Source: Microseira wollei NIES-4236 | GTDB taxonomy: Bacteria; Cyanobacteriota; Cyanobacteriia; Cyanobacteriales; Aerosakkonemataceae | NCBI RefSeq assembly: GCF_020521235.1 | Contig: NZ_BLAY01000089.1 | Location: 1 to 41,615, forward strand | Reading direction: 5' to 3' | DNA: 41,615 nt | Shown: one piece after another, positions 23,766-32,827 of the stretch | Layout: every line of letters starts with the position of its first letter | Position numbering within the stretch: the first letter of the stretch is position 1 | The notes under the pieces: generated by a model | Told to the model about the DNA's origin: nothing | Databases searched by the model: none | What the model saw: only the letters and a program-made list of their open reading frames with translations | Translations under genes and position numbers: made by a program

Positions 23766-24920
23766 ATGACAACAGAAGAAGCAATCTTATTTATAGAAGC
23801 TACCCTGGAAGCCAAAACAGGTAAACAACTAAGTAACCCAGAAAAAGAAATCCTCAAAGCTGCTTGGGAAAACGAAACCTACAGCAGCGTTGCCGACAGC
23901 TTATACTTGAGTATCGGGCATGTTAAAGATTTAGCCTCCCTGTTATGGCAACGTCTTTCAGACGCACTTGGGGAAAAAGTAACCAAGAATAACTTTCGCC
24001 GTTTAGTGGAGCAGCTTTGCGGCGTACCCACTCGCGCCTCTGTGAAAATAGAAGCAAGCGAAACCGATCAACCTACAGACCCCAAAGCGAATATCCTAAT
24101 TGTTGATGACCTGATAGAAAACCTGCGATTTTTAACAGAATTATTGACTAAGCAGGGTTACAAAGTTCGCAGCGTCACCAATGGCAAAATGGCATTAAAA
24201 ACAGTCCGCAATAACCCCCCGGATGCGATTTTGCTCGATATTAAAATGCCTGATATGGATGGGTATCAAGTCTGCCTTGCCCTAAAAGCCGATGAAAATA
24301 CCTCAGAAATTCCCGTGATTTTTTTAAGTGCGCTCGACCAAGTTATTGATAAAGTCAAAGCTTTTCAAGTCGGAGGAGTAGATTATATTACAAAACCCTT
24401 TCAGCCAGAAGAAGTAATTGCCCGCATTCAAACTCAACTGACTATCCAACAACAAAAACACCAGCTGCGACAGCAAATAGAGCGACATCAACAAACCGCA
24501 GAAATTCTCTACCAATCTCGCGCCCTACTGGCAAGTTTATTGAACAATTCCTTAGATGGACTGGCAGCGATGCAAGCGGTAAGGGATGCGATAACTGGAA
24601 ATATCCAGGACTTTCGCTGTTTAGTATTGAATCCTGTCATTGCTAAACTATTTGGCAAAAAACGAGAAGACCTTATGGGTAAGTTAGCGTTCAAGAAACA
24701 ACTTAATCAACTCACTCCAGGATTGTTTGATTTATTGGTGCAAGTTGTTGAAACAGGAGAATCCCTGGAGCAAGAATTTTATTGGAACTCTGATGACTTT
24801 CAGAAATGGTATTACTTGATTGCCGTTAAATTTGGAGATGGTTGTTCGATTACCATCCGCGATATCACAGAATTTAAGCAGCTTAAATTAAAGTTAAAGC
24901 TGCAAGCCGATTTTGCCTGA
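23766..24920 (+). CDS. Response regulator: vMAP-type HTH, REC and PAS-like domains
   Basis: This 384-aa protein starts at the ATG 23766 with GGAGA upstream. Residues 1-82 form the same HTH-like domain as the STAND protein at 8751-10079, ending LGEKVTKNNFRRL. A receiver domain follows (about 108-228) with the acidic pair VDD, phospho-acceptor Asp158 in LLDIKMPDMDGY, and YITKPF. A coiled linker (QLTIQQQKHQLRQQIERHQQ) leads into a PAS-like domain (about 260-375) that ends ITIRDITEFKQLKL. Relatives usually continue into a kinase or cyclase domain, so the output may be missing. The IsrB element sits directly upstream, and the gene's own promoter may have been displaced. A MITE follows at 24930. 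Confidence 0.88.
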   Translation: MTTEEAILFIEATLEAKTGKQLSNPEKEILKAAWENETYSSVADSLYLSIGHVKDLASLLWQRLSDALGEKVTKNNFRRLVEQLCGVPTRASVKIEASETDQPTDPKANILIVDDLIENLRFLTELLTKQGYKVRSVTNGKMALKTVRNNPPDAILLDIKMPDMDGYQVCLALKADENTSEIPVIFLSALDQVIDKVKAFQVGGVDYITKPFQPEEVIARIQTQLTIQQQKHQLRQQIERHQQTAEILYQSRALLASLLNNSLDGLAAMQAVRDAITGNIQDFRCLVLNPVIAKLFGKKREDLMGKLAFKKQLNQLTPGLFDLLVQVVETGESLEQEFYWNSDDFQKWYYLIAVKFGDGCSITIRDITEFKQLKLKLKLQADFA

Positions 24921-24929
24921 ACAGGACTT

Positions 24930-25050
24930 ATATCATGTCCGTATCGCTAGTGTATGGATGGCTAATTGCTAATTGCTAATTGCAAGCTTGTCAATTGCCT
25001 CCAAGAGCAGCCATTAGCGATTAGCTATTAGCAGTTACACAACCGTTGCC
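24930..25050. repeat. Second copy of the ATATCATGTCC MITE, right end degraded
   Basis: ATATCATGTCCGTATCGCTA starts it, and the interior (GGATGGCTAATTGC repeats, ATTAGCGATTAGCTATTAGC, AGTTACACAACCGTTGC) matches 17626-17760. The right GGACATGATAT is replaced by ATGGGGAGCC, which runs into another element ending TTGCTTAAGTCCTGATG at 25145. Confidence 0.75.
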
Positions 25051-25185
25051 ATGGGGAGCCAAAAACAAAGGTGATGCGTCAATCTCGCGACTAATCACCC
25101 ACGATTTTTCGGATCGCCCTTTGTTTTTTTGCTTAAGTCCTGATGAATTATCTGCAATTCTGGCTGCTGGCGCTGTTTCTGAACT

Positions 25186-27567
25186 TTATTTTTGACCAAC
25201 TAACGGTTCAGTTAAATCCAAAATTTTTTCAAACTCAAACTTATTAACCCAATCCTTGAGAGTCATTAACTCAAGAGCATGAGATGAAGGAATTTCCTCA
25301 ATTAGTTGAGAAACTAATTCCGAATCTGCGTCCAGAGCGGCTTCATGCAATTTAGCAATCCATTTCTTGGACATAGCTGCTAGTATAACTGTTAAATTTA
25401 ACGGTTCAACAGTCACATTTCCAGGGCGAGAAGGCGGATCTTTTTCCTCATAAATATAACTCACTCCCAGATATTTAGCCATGATGTCAAAAATAGTTTC
25501 TTCTTGGAATGGTTTTCGCACAAAATCATTGCAGCCAGCCGATAAAACCACCGACTTTTCTTCTTCAAACACGCTAGCAGTCAGCGCAATGACAGGGGTG
25601 GCTTGACCTTTGGTCGTGCTTTTAATGCGTTTCGTTGCTTCATACCCATCCATCACCGGCATGAGCATATCCATCCAAATCAAATGGGGTGACCATGATT
25701 CCCAAATTTCAATCGCTTCACTACCGTTACTAGCTTCTCGTACCTCAAAACCAACGGGCGAGATCAGTTGAACTAACAATTGACGATTTATATCGCTATC
25801 ATCCACCACTAGGATGCGATATTTTGGTTGGTTAGGAGCAAGGGCAATAAGGCGACGACTTTGGGGTTGGTTCTCAACTATCCCATCAGCAATACCCACG
25901 GGAATGTCAAATAAAAACCTTGTGCCTTCTTTTGGTATTGCGTCGTCGTTCAATTCCCTGGGAGGGGTTCCCGGAGTAAAGATTTTACCGCCACTGATAA
26001 CGGTTATTTTACCCCCCATCAACCTGACGAATTGATGGCTAATCGTTAATCCTAATCCGGTTCCTTCCTGCACTTTTTGCCCGGATGTGGTTTGTACAAA
26101 GGGTCGGAATAGTTTCTTGAATTCTTCAGCAGCAATACCAACCCCTGTGTCTTTAACCTCAAATTGAATTGTCCTCCTGCCCTTGTCAGTTGTCAGTTGT
26201 TTTTGGCGAATTACGACTCTTACGCTCCCAGATGCAGTAAATTTAATCGCATTACCGATTAAGTTAATCAGTACTTGCCGCAATTTAACTTCATCGGTGC
26301 GAATATATTTGCTTACATCAGGCCCACAGTCAAATTCTAACTGTAAACCTTTATTTTTTGCTCTCAAAGAAAACATATCTTCCACATCTGCCAGTAAGTG
26401 GTGGAGGTTGAAGTTATTTTCCGATAGCGCCATCCTTCCTGCTTCAATTTTCGAGAGGTCAAGCACCTGATTAATCAAAGTCAGCAGATGTTCTCCACTG
26501 CGATGAATAATGTTCAGGTTTTCCAGTTGTTTTTTTGAGAGATTTGCATCATAATTCATCAGTTGGGAAAAGCCGAGAATGGCGTTGAGGGGAGTTCGCA
26601 ATTCGTGACTCATGTTGGCGATGAAAATGCTTTTGGCACGGTTAGCGGCTTCGGCTGCTTCTTTTGCTTGTTGAAGTTCGGCTTCGGCAAGTTTGCGCGA
26701 ATTAATATCCTCTACTGAGCAAAGAATTTGGGTGGGGCAGCCCAAATCATCTCTAGAAAATACTACTTCTCGTGCCAAAAGCCAACGCCACTCCCCATTC
26801 TTGTGTCGGAAGCGATATTCGGTGGAGAGAACTTCATTGTCACCAAGATTGATGAAGCGACGCGATATGTCGTTCCATAAGTGTTGGTCATCTGGATGAA
26901 AGCAATCGATTAACCACTGTCTAGAAGCCTGGGAAATTTCCGCCGCCGAGTAGCCTAAAAATGTAGTATACTGCTGGTTAAGATAAACATTTGTTCCCTG
27001 CTTAAGGTCAAATAGAAACAAAATTTGCGGCACCGTATCGGCAATTTTTTGCAGAAAATATTGGCTATTGCGTAATGCTGCTTCAGCTTGTCTGCGAGCG
27101 CGGATTTCCTGTCTCAATCGGGTATTGCGCTTGATTAATTTTTGATTTCTTTGCCGCAGTTGTGCTTGCATAGAACGCAAGTTGAGTTGATGTTGGATCC
27201 GCGCTAACACTTCTTCTACGTAAAAGGGTTTTATAATATAATCAGCGCCCCCAATTTGAAAGGCTTTAGCTTTATCTAACCCTTCGGAGATCGCACTTAA
27301 AAAAATAACGGGTATATCTCTGGTTTGCGGGTCTGCCTTCAGTTTTTGGCACAGTTCATAACCGTCTAAATTGGGCATAAGTATATCAAGTAAAATTAAG
27401 TCTGGTGGACTTTTTTTCACAGCTTCTAAAGCTAAATATCCATCAGGAACGGGGCGCACGGCGTAGCCATTTTCTCGTAAAACCTTAACTAACAAACGTA
27501 AGTTATCAGGAAGATCGTCAACGACTAATATTTTTGCTATAGCTTTGGTGTTTTGAGGTAGAGCCAT
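25186..27567 (-). CDS. Hybrid histidine kinase (REC-PAS-HisKA-HATPase-REC)
   Basis: This 793-aa protein runs from the ATG 27567 (a TTG at 27591 would add eight residues). The order is REC1 with Asp61 ([12 protein letters not shown]), a coiled linker (130-165), PAS/PAC (170-300; [12 protein letters not shown]), HisKA with His321 in [18 protein letters not shown], HATPase with [16 protein letters not shown] and GTGLGL, then REC2 with Asp633 ([13 protein letters not shown]) and a helical C-terminal tail. The [17 protein letters not shown] stretch inside the ATPase domain is a loop seen in cyanobacterial kinases. No membrane segment, so it is cytoplasmic. It follows the solute-binding lipoprotein gene by 42 bases on the same strand, which suggests an operon. 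Confidence 0.95.
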   Translation of the reverse strand: MALPQNTKAIAKILVVDDLPDNLRLLVKVLRENGYAVRPVPDGYLALEAVKKSPPDLILLDILMPNLDGYELCQKLKADPQTRDIPVIFLSAISEGLDKAKAFQIGGADYIIKPFYVEEVLARIQHQLNLRSMQAQLRQRNQKLIKRNTRLRQEIRARRQAEAALRNSQYFLQKIADTVPQILFLFDLKQGTNVYLNQQYTTFLGYSAAEISQASRQWLIDCFHPDDQHLWNDISRRFINLGDNEVLSTEYRFRHKNGEWRWLLAREVVFSRDDLGCPTQILCSVEDINSRKLAEAELQQAKEAAEAANRAKSIFIANMSHELRTPLNAILGFSQLMNYDANLSKKQLENLNIIHRSGEHLLTLINQVLDLSKIEAGRMALSENNFNLHHLLADVEDMFSLRAKNKGLQLEFDCGPDVSKYIRTDEVKLRQVLINLIGNAIKFTASGSVRVVIRQKQLTTDKGRRTIQFEVKDTGVGIAAEEFKKLFRPFVQTTSGQKVQEGTGLGLTISHQFVRLMGGKITVISGGKIFTPGTPPRELNDDAIPKEGTRFLFDIPVGIADGIVENQPQSRRLIALAPNQPKYRILVVDDSDINRQLLVQLISPVGFEVREASNGSEAIEIWESWSPHLIWMDMLMPVMDGYEATKRIKSTTKGQATPVIALTASVFEEEKSVVLSAGCNDFVRKPFQEETIFDIMAKYLGVSYIYEEKDPPSRPGNVTVEPLNLTVILAAMSKKWIAKLHEAALDADSELVSQLIEEIPSSHALELMTLKDWVNKFEFEKILDLTEPLVGQK

Positions 27568-27609
27568 CTTAGTTTTCGGTCGGTTTTTCAAAAGTCCAGC
27601 GTGGCAATG

Positions 27610-28770
27610 TTATCCAAATTTTTTTGCCCAAAGAGACTGGTACTGTTTAACCGATTCCGGAGCAAGAGGAAGGAGAAATTCGCTCCGTTTTATAATTTCC
27701 GTTGGTGGCAAAAGTACCTGATTGTTTTTTAAGGAATCTGGTATCTCTTCGGGTTTCATGCTGACTAAGATGGGTGAGACAGCTTGGGTAAAGCGAGAAA
27801 GTTGACGCGCAATATCTGGTTGCCAACAGAAATCAATCCATTGTTGCACCAAAGGCGGAGTATCTGGACTTTTTTCGTTTTTGGGACGTACCCATAAATC
27901 TGCCCAAAGAGCGGTGCCAGATTGGGGAACCACTAGCTCAATTTGACGATAGCGTCGCGCCAGAGGCAATAAATCGGTAGACCAACCGACAGCCAGCCAG
28001 GTGTCTCCTAAAATTAGGGGTTGTTGGTAGGCATTAGAACTATAAAATTTAACTTGCCGATCCAGGGCGCGAAGGTTTTCTTTCAGTTGTGGAACTTTGT
28101 CAAGATTTGGGGTGTTGTAGGATAATCCTAGTTTCTTTAAAGTCAGGCCGATGACTTCCCGTGGTTGGTCGAGTAAGGAAATGCGACCTTTGCAGTCCTC
28201 CCGCCACAAATCCGACCAGTCTGTAGGCGGCTGCAAACCACTCGAATTAAATTTATCGCGACGATAGGCAATAACCGTGCTGCCCCATCGGTAAGGCGCC
28301 CCCCAAATTTTTCCGTTTGGATCTGGTTGTCCAGTGTCGTTACGCCGCACGAGTTGTTGCCACTCTTGGGGTAATTGCTGCCAAGCTTTGAGCTGTTTTG
28401 GGTCGAGGGGTTGAATTAGCTTCTGTCTAATTGCTGGGGCTAACCAATAATCCCCCAATGTGACCAGATCGGCAGTGGGAGTGGTTTGTTGACCGCCAAA
28501 AGGCAACAGCCGCCATCCCAGATCGTTATCGCTTGATTTTTTCTGCCAAGATCGCAGCCGTGTAAATAAGTCCAATAGCTGAGCTTCCGCCACAAAATCC
28601 AATTTGGCTGACTGCTGCAATCCCTGGCGAAATTCATCTAAAATTTGGGCTGGGATAGAATCTTTCAGCAGCCGTACTTTCAACGCTGTCCCAGGGTTGC
28701 GATCGCACCCGCTCACTAGCCCAGACAACGTCAGGCTTCCCGCACCGACTAAAAAAGACCGTCTCTTCAT
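27610..28770 (-). CDS. Extracellular solute-binding lipoprotein (PotD/spermidine-type family)
   Basis: This 386-aa protein has a signal peptide with Tat-like start MKRRSFLVGAGSLTLSGLVS and lipobox LVSGC (Cys22), so it should be lipid-anchored. The body fits family 1 solute-binding proteins of the polyamine/iron type: ADLVTLGDYWLAPAIRQKLI, GKIWGAPYRWGSTVIAYRRD, WSDLWREDCKGRISLLDQPR and GDTWLAVGWSTD. No permease or ATPase gene is next to it. Instead a hybrid histidine kinase follows after 42 bases, so it may act as a sensor partner or its transporter may be encoded elsewhere. Substrate not determined. Confidence 0.9.
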   Translation of the reverse strand: MKRRSFLVGAGSLTLSGLVSGCDRNPGTALKVRLLKDSIPAQILDEFRQGLQQSAKLDFVAEAQLLDLFTRLRSWQKKSSDNDLGWRLLPFGGQQTTPTADLVTLGDYWLAPAIRQKLIQPLDPKQLKAWQQLPQEWQQLVRRNDTGQPDPNGKIWGAPYRWGSTVIAYRRDKFNSSGLQPPTDWSDLWREDCKGRISLLDQPREVIGLTLKKLGLSYNTPNLDKVPQLKENLRALDRQVKFYSSNAYQQPLILGDTWLAVGWSTDLLPLARRYRQIELVVPQSGTALWADLWVRPKNEKSPDTPPLVQQWIDFCWQPDIARQLSRFTQAVSPILVSMKPEEIPDSLKNNQVLLPPTEIIKRSEFLLPLAPESVKQYQSLWAKKFG

Positions 28771-28840
28771 CTGATTTTGGCTCGTGGCTGCTCATATCCC
28801 GCTCTTTTAGATTATCTTAAGCGGTTTTGCAGCGTTATAG

Positions 28841-28945
28841 GTAATGGGTAATGGGTAATTGGTAATGGGTAATTGGTAATCGAATATCCACAGAACTTAC
28901 GCTCATATTCCGGGTTTCTCTTAGAATAAACCCGGTTTCTGGCCT
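28841..28945. repeat. GTAATGG/GTAATTG tandem repeat and AGAAACC palindrome
   Basis: TAATGGGTAATGGGTAATTG and more units lie at 28837-28881. A CTTACGCTC...CCGGGTTTCT / AAACCCGGTTTCT element follows to 28945. An imperfect inverted repeat AAGTTAAATAATC / GATTACTTTTAACTT at about 29104-29140 precedes the next gene and could be regulatory. Confidence 0.55.
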
Positions 28946-29187
28946 CGACCAGCCTCCGTCTCGATCCACCTACTACCCTTTTGACCCTTAGCCGCCAAAA
29001 TTGTTCGCTTTCCTTCTAGTAATTTTTTCCTATTTAGCTGCCGAGTTAACGTAAAGTTTTATAACAAAACTGAAAAGCAGATGATAGTGCCATTTCTATC
29101 AAAAGTTAAATAATCCTATTGTTAGATTACTTTTAACTTATTGTTCTTTAGGATGAAGGAAGCAATCAGCACTCATTGGGGCTTGGC

Positions 29188-29562
29188 ATGGATTCATTAC
29201 AAAATCAAGTCACCGCTTTGAATCACAAAGTGGATGCACTGTATCAAATTATCGAGCAGCTAAGTAATAAATTATCCGAAGTTATCTCTGAAGTAAGGCT
29301 AACGGCTGGCTCTAGCATTGACGGATCGCCGCTGAAAACCAACGAAAGACGCTACTCCGCTTTAGCTAATAGCCGTCTCGATACGGCTTTTGCACACAAA
29401 GATGTCCTAGTTGATACCAACTACTTAGATGCGGGTTCTACTACCCGCGAAAAAGAGTTGTCACCAGAAATACAAATCCAACGGCTAACCGCACAACTAA
29501 CAGCAGCATACAACCGCATTGCCGCTTTAGAAGAACAATTACTCGCTCAAAGAGTTCATTAA
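29188..29562 (+). CDS. Small coiled-coil hypothetical protein
   Basis: This 124-aa protein starts at the ATG 29188 (MDSLQNQVTALNHKVDALYQ); the frame is open to a TTG at 29176. It has an N-terminal coiled coil (residues 1-40), a polar, poorly ordered middle, and a C-terminal coiled coil (IQIQRLTAQLTAAYNRIAAL). I recall similar small cyanobacterial proteins of unknown function. A strong terminator follows at 29629, which suggests a single-gene transcription unit. Confidence 0.7.
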   Translation: MDSLQNQVTALNHKVDALYQIIEQLSNKLSEVISEVRLTAGSSIDGSPLKTNERRYSALANSRLDTAFAHKDVLVDTNYLDAGSTTREKELSPEIQIQRLTAQLTAAYNRIAALEEQLLAQRVH

Positions 29563-29628
29563 CCCGGTAGTTGACCTGACATTAGCTTGCTTTGTCGCAA
29601 ATGTATGGAAGGCGTGTGTCGTTTCCCA

Positions 29629-29658
29629 ACAGACAAGGAGTTTTCCTTGTCTGTTTTT
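29629..29658 (+). terminator. Rho-independent terminator
   Basis: ACAGACAAGGA and TCCTTGTCTGT pair around a short loop and are followed by TTTTT. It ends the gene at 29188-29562. Confidence 0.85.
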
Positions 29659-29663
29659 GATTC

Positions 29664-29765
29664 GGGACTTACGCAAGGGCGTTGCCATCACCAAAGTTTC
29701 GACCTAGATCTCTAGCTGACAAATCAACGATTTTTCAGAGAAACTTTGGTGTTTGCGTAAGTCCT
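29664..29765. repeat. MITE-like element with GGACTTACGCAA terminal inverted repeats
   Basis: GGACTTACGCAA at 29664 and TTGCGTAAGTCC at the right end are inverted; the inner ACCAAAGTTTC/GAAACTTTGGT also pair. The ends match the edges of the AGAAACCCGG repeats elsewhere (5943, 11826, 13711), so these are one family. Confidence 0.65.
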
Positions 29766-29783
29766 ATGATTGATATTGCCGCT

Positions 29784-30995
29784 TTAATTGGCGAAACGTT
29801 CTGCGATTGATTCAATTGCTTGAAGTAGTTGAGTTTGCTTCCAGCCTTTGTATAAAGAAGCTGCAATGCAGGAAGCACCCGCTCCTACGCCTTCCTTTAC
29901 ATATCCTTGTTCGTAAGCTTGTAGCTTTCCGTAACGCGAGGTAACAAAACTCAGCTGGGTAGCGATCAAAGGTACTGAGCCAATTTCTTGTGCCAATCCT
30001 AGCGTGTCGCCCGTGGGGTCTTCTGCCACCCAGCGGGTGGTGCCGACGACAATTTGTTCGGGTTGCCAATTGAGGGAATATTTGAGGGCGATGTCTCGCA
30101 TCAGCGCGTAGACGGCGAGCATTTGCGTCCCACCAGCGAGCATAACACCCGTTGTCCGACTGGCTGCGATCGCCATCCCAGCCACCACCACCTGCATCGG
30201 ATCTCCCACCGCTGCGATTAACTGTAGCGGGGGCCCAGGAGCAGGTGAGCGGGTGGGCGGGTGGGCGGGTGGCAAAGAGTGGGGTCCAGCGTTTGACTCT
30301 CTATTCTCCCCTGCTCCCCATCTCCCCTGCGCACCTGCTCCCCATCTCTCCCTCGCCGCTTGCAGTCCTGCTTGCACGATCGCCCACTTCTGGGCATGAT
30401 TGCATTGGGGATGGCTGCTATTGACCTTTCCAGCGGCTTTGATACCCAAGCCAGTTAAAACCGCAAGTGCAGTTGTCGTTCCTCCCACGACGCATTCGCC
30501 TAAAATCAGATAGCTCGATGGGTGGTTTTGGGCTAACTTTTCGCCCCATGTCAATCCTTGCTCGAATAAATTTTTTACCGTGGCTAGTTCTAGAGCATTC
30601 CCGGAAGTGAGACAGCTAGCACTTGTACCGCCTAAATCAATTGCAGGTACAGACGGCGGTTCGGGCAGTCCAGCGTTGAATAGATAAACTGGTAGGGACA
30701 GGGTTTCCACAACTGCGCGGGTAATGATTGCGGGTGAAGCACCCGCTGCCAGGGGTGGCAAGGGATATTGGGGGTTGGTTTGGCAACCTTGGGACAAAAA
30801 CTCGGCATCTGCGATTGCAGTATAGCGCCGGTCATCTGGCGTTGCACCGGCTGCCGAAATTCCCGGAATTAATCCAGTTTCGGTAAATCCTAAAACGCAA
30901 GCGAACGCAGGTTGGCAACCTTGGTATCGCTGCAACCATCGGTGTCCTGCTGGTATTTGGGTGTAAACGCGAATCGGTAATGGGTCATCGGGCAT
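29784..30995 (-). CDS. cobT: CobT-like nicotinate-nucleotide phosphoribosyltransferase (cyanobacterial TIGR00303 type)
   Basis: The 403-aa protein starts at the ATG 30995 (MPDDPLPIRVYTQIPAGHRW). The upstream open frame is repeat DNA (40-bp palindrome at 31051). It shows AIDLGGTSASCLTSGNALEL, ILGECVVGGTTTALAVLTGLG and GVMLAGGTQMLAVYALMRDI, and ends in GAGASCIAASLYKGW. The family is annotated as activating a lower ligand base for cobamide synthesis. About residues 225-262 are an in-frame low-complexity insert (RERWGAGAQGRWGAGE, then Pro/Ser-rich) made of GGGGAGCAGGGGAG-type repeat DNA at 30230-30360. Whether the enzyme tolerates it is not known. Confidence 0.85.
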   Translation of the reverse strand: MPDDPLPIRVYTQIPAGHRWLQRYQGCQPAFACVLGFTETGLIPGISAAGATPDDRRYTAIADAEFLSQGCQTNPQYPLPPLAAGASPAIITRAVVETLSLPVYLFNAGLPEPPSVPAIDLGGTSASCLTSGNALELATVKNLFEQGLTWGEKLAQNHPSSYLILGECVVGGTTTALAVLTGLGIKAAGKVNSSHPQCNHAQKWAIVQAGLQAARERWGAGAQGRWGAGENRESNAGPHSLPPAHPPTRSPAPGPPLQLIAAVGDPMQVVVAGMAIAASRTTGVMLAGGTQMLAVYALMRDIALKYSLNWQPEQIVVGTTRWVAEDPTGDTLGLAQEIGSVPLIATQLSFVTSRYGKLQAYEQGYVKEGVGAGASCIAASLYKGWKQTQLLQAIESIAERFAN

Positions 30996-31050
30996 AGAAT
31001 TAATTGTAGATTTTAGATTGAAGAAAAGTGAGGGAAAGCATTTTCGCTTT

Positions 31051-31090
31051 GTTTGTGTAGCAGCAGCATTAATGCTGCTGCTACACAAAC
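31051..31090. repeat. 40-bp perfect palindrome of the GTTTGTGTAGC family
   Basis: GTTTGTGTAGCAGCAGCATT is followed directly by its exact reverse complement, close to the copy at 20983-21022 (two changes per arm). Confidence 0.85.
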
Positions 31091-31238
31091 TTGCGCCAAA
31101 GGGCTGGATCAAGAAGAGGAAAGCAATCCGCTATAGATTGAAGAAAAGCAGATTTAATTAATGTAATGCCAGATTTTAGATGGCCAATTCCAAAGATAAT
31201 TTCAATCTAAAATCTCAAATCTAAAATCTGAAATTCCC

Positions 31239-31946
31239 TTACTCGCCTTCATAATCGAGCATGACCTGTACCCAAGTGGGGGGGCGGGGGATGGGGTTTC
31301 CCAGGCGGTCTAGGAGAAACCAAGCGGCGATGTGGACGACGAATAGGTAAACGATATTGTTTAGAAGGACAACAGCGAGAGCGAGCGCTTGAATCAGCAC
31401 AACACTCGGCGTAGCTAATAAACCCAACTGCAAAAATATCCACTCTGCTAGCTGGGTGACTTGAACGATCAAATAAACCCAAAGGTCTTCGCCCAACAAA
31501 ATTGAAACCAACCAAAACCGAAAAAAGAAACCTATCGTTCCCAGCAGCGAACCCAAGGCGATAGAAACAGCCCAGTTAGTGCGGCGTCGCCAACAAGCCC
31601 CCAGCAGGACGCCCAACAATCCAAACGGCATAAAATACTGAATGCTGCGGGGTGGTCCCATCAGCACCGAAAGCAACAACCCAGAAACCAAAGCCGACAT
31701 CCAAGCGGCGCGATAGCCCCACCGCAGATAAACCAAGGCAATTGGCACTGGGAAAAAGATCCGCAGCACCGGACCGAGGGGAAAATAATAGTTGACCAGC
31801 CAAATCAAGCTAGCGGTACTGGCTAAAAAAGCCGTTTCCACCAACACCAAAGCATTCGTAGCTCGAACCTGGGGTGAGGATACAGGGGGACTGGAAGCGG
31901 AATCGCTTGCCCTCGACTCTGGGGTTGCTTCAAACGGATCTTTCAT
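31239..31946 (-). CDS. DUF2232 multi-pass membrane protein
   Basis: This 235-aa protein has a polar N-terminal 30 residues and about six membrane helices (LVETAFLASTASLIWLVNYY, VLRIFFPVPIALVYL, WMSALVSGLLLSVLM, FGLLGVLLGACW, VSIALGSLLGTIGFFFRFWL, and IQALALAVVLLNNIVYLFVV). The WGYRAAWMSALVSGLLLSVL segment fits DUF2232, a family related to small substrate-binding membrane components of ECF transporters; function not established. It lies between the Crp-type regulator and cobT on the same strand, so a shared transcript is likely. Confidence 0.85.
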   Translation of the reverse strand: MKDPFEATPESRASDSASSPPVSSPQVRATNALVLVETAFLASTASLIWLVNYYFPLGPVLRIFFPVPIALVYLRWGYRAAWMSALVSGLLLSVLMGPPRSIQYFMPFGLLGVLLGACWRRRTNWAVSIALGSLLGTIGFFFRFWLVSILLGEDLWVYLIVQVTQLAEWIFLQLGLLATPSVVLIQALALAVVLLNNIVYLFVVHIAAWFLLDRLGNPIPRPPTWVQVMLDYEGE

Positions 31947-32015
31947 GGCACTAGCAGACCACCCAATTGATTTTGACGGGTTTTATGGTTCATTTTCACC
32001 TGCTTAAGCAGCTTT

Positions 32016-32723
32016 TTAGATAATGAGACGTTCGAGGGCATTGATATCGGGGATACGCAGCGTTTCTTGATCCCGCTGAATCAATCCTTTCTTTTCCAGC
32101 TTCGTCAGTACCCGCGTCACCGTTTCCCGCGCCAGTCCTGAGAGACTGCTCAATTCCCGGTGGGGTAAATTCGGAATTTCCGTTCCTTCTGACGTGCGCT
32201 TACCCTGCCCATCAGCCAAGAATAATATCGTGTCTGCCACCCGCGACATACTATCAGATTCTCGCAAGCGCAGGCGACGGTTAACTTGACGCAGGCGTCG
32301 CGCCATCAGCTGGGATAAGCGGACTCCCGCCATTGGTTCGCCATAAATCAACTGTACGAAATCCTGAGCGGGCAGGTTGGCAATCATCGTGGTAGTCAGG
32401 GTGATCACGTCGGTGGAACGAGGCACCTCGTCTAGTGCCGCCATTTCGCCGAATACTTCCCCTTTGCCCAGGATATTCAGCGTTACCTCTTTACCATCTA
32501 GGTTATAGGTACGAATTTTCACCCAGCCATCCAAAATGAAGTAAACCGAACTCCCCCAGTCATTTTCCAGCAAAATTACCTGATTGGCTGGATGGCTGCG
32601 CGTGACAACGTGAGCCGTCGCTTTTTCGACGGCTGGTTCTGGTAAACCTGTAAAAAAAGGAGTGTTACGAATTAGCGCATTCACATTCGTCTGGGATTCT
32701 GTAGGGCGGATTCTATCTTCCAT
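32016..32723 (-). CDS. Crp/Fnr family transcription regulator (SyCRP1-like)
   Basis: This 235-aa protein has a cyclic-nucleotide-binding domain (about 20-140) with GWVKIRTYNLDGKEVTLNIL and GEVFGEMAALDEVPRSTDV; the Glu and Arg-Ser of this loop match cAMP-binding members. A long dimer helix (LSQLMARRLRQVNRRLRLRE) and a C-terminal winged HTH (LPHRELSSLSGLARETVTRV) follow. The sequence is not NtcA, which has a different start and loop. It probably controls genes in response to cAMP. It is the first gene of a minus-strand run with DUF2232 (69 bp apart) and cobT. Confidence 0.93.
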   Translation of the reverse strand: MEDRIRPTESQTNVNALIRNTPFFTGLPEPAVEKATAHVVTRSHPANQVILLENDWGSSVYFILDGWVKIRTYNLDGKEVTLNILGKGEVFGEMAALDEVPRSTDVITLTTTMIANLPAQDFVQLIYGEPMAGVRLSQLMARRLRQVNRRLRLRESDSMSRVADTILFLADGQGKRTSEGTEIPNLPHRELSSLSGLARETVTRVLTKLEKKGLIQRDQETLRIPDINALERLII

Positions 32724-32827
32724 GAGGCCATCATGTCACGAGGAGTCTCGAATAACTGCGATCTATATCAACAGTGGCCTACTGAATTGGCACTGACTGA
32801 TAGCGTGCAACACAAAACTTACACAAA

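Noticed and set aside
32016-32723. NtcA
   Set aside because: The nucleotide-binding loop GEMAALDEVPRSTDV and the HTH SLSGLARETVTRV differ from NtcA; it fits a SyCRP1-like Crp protein better.
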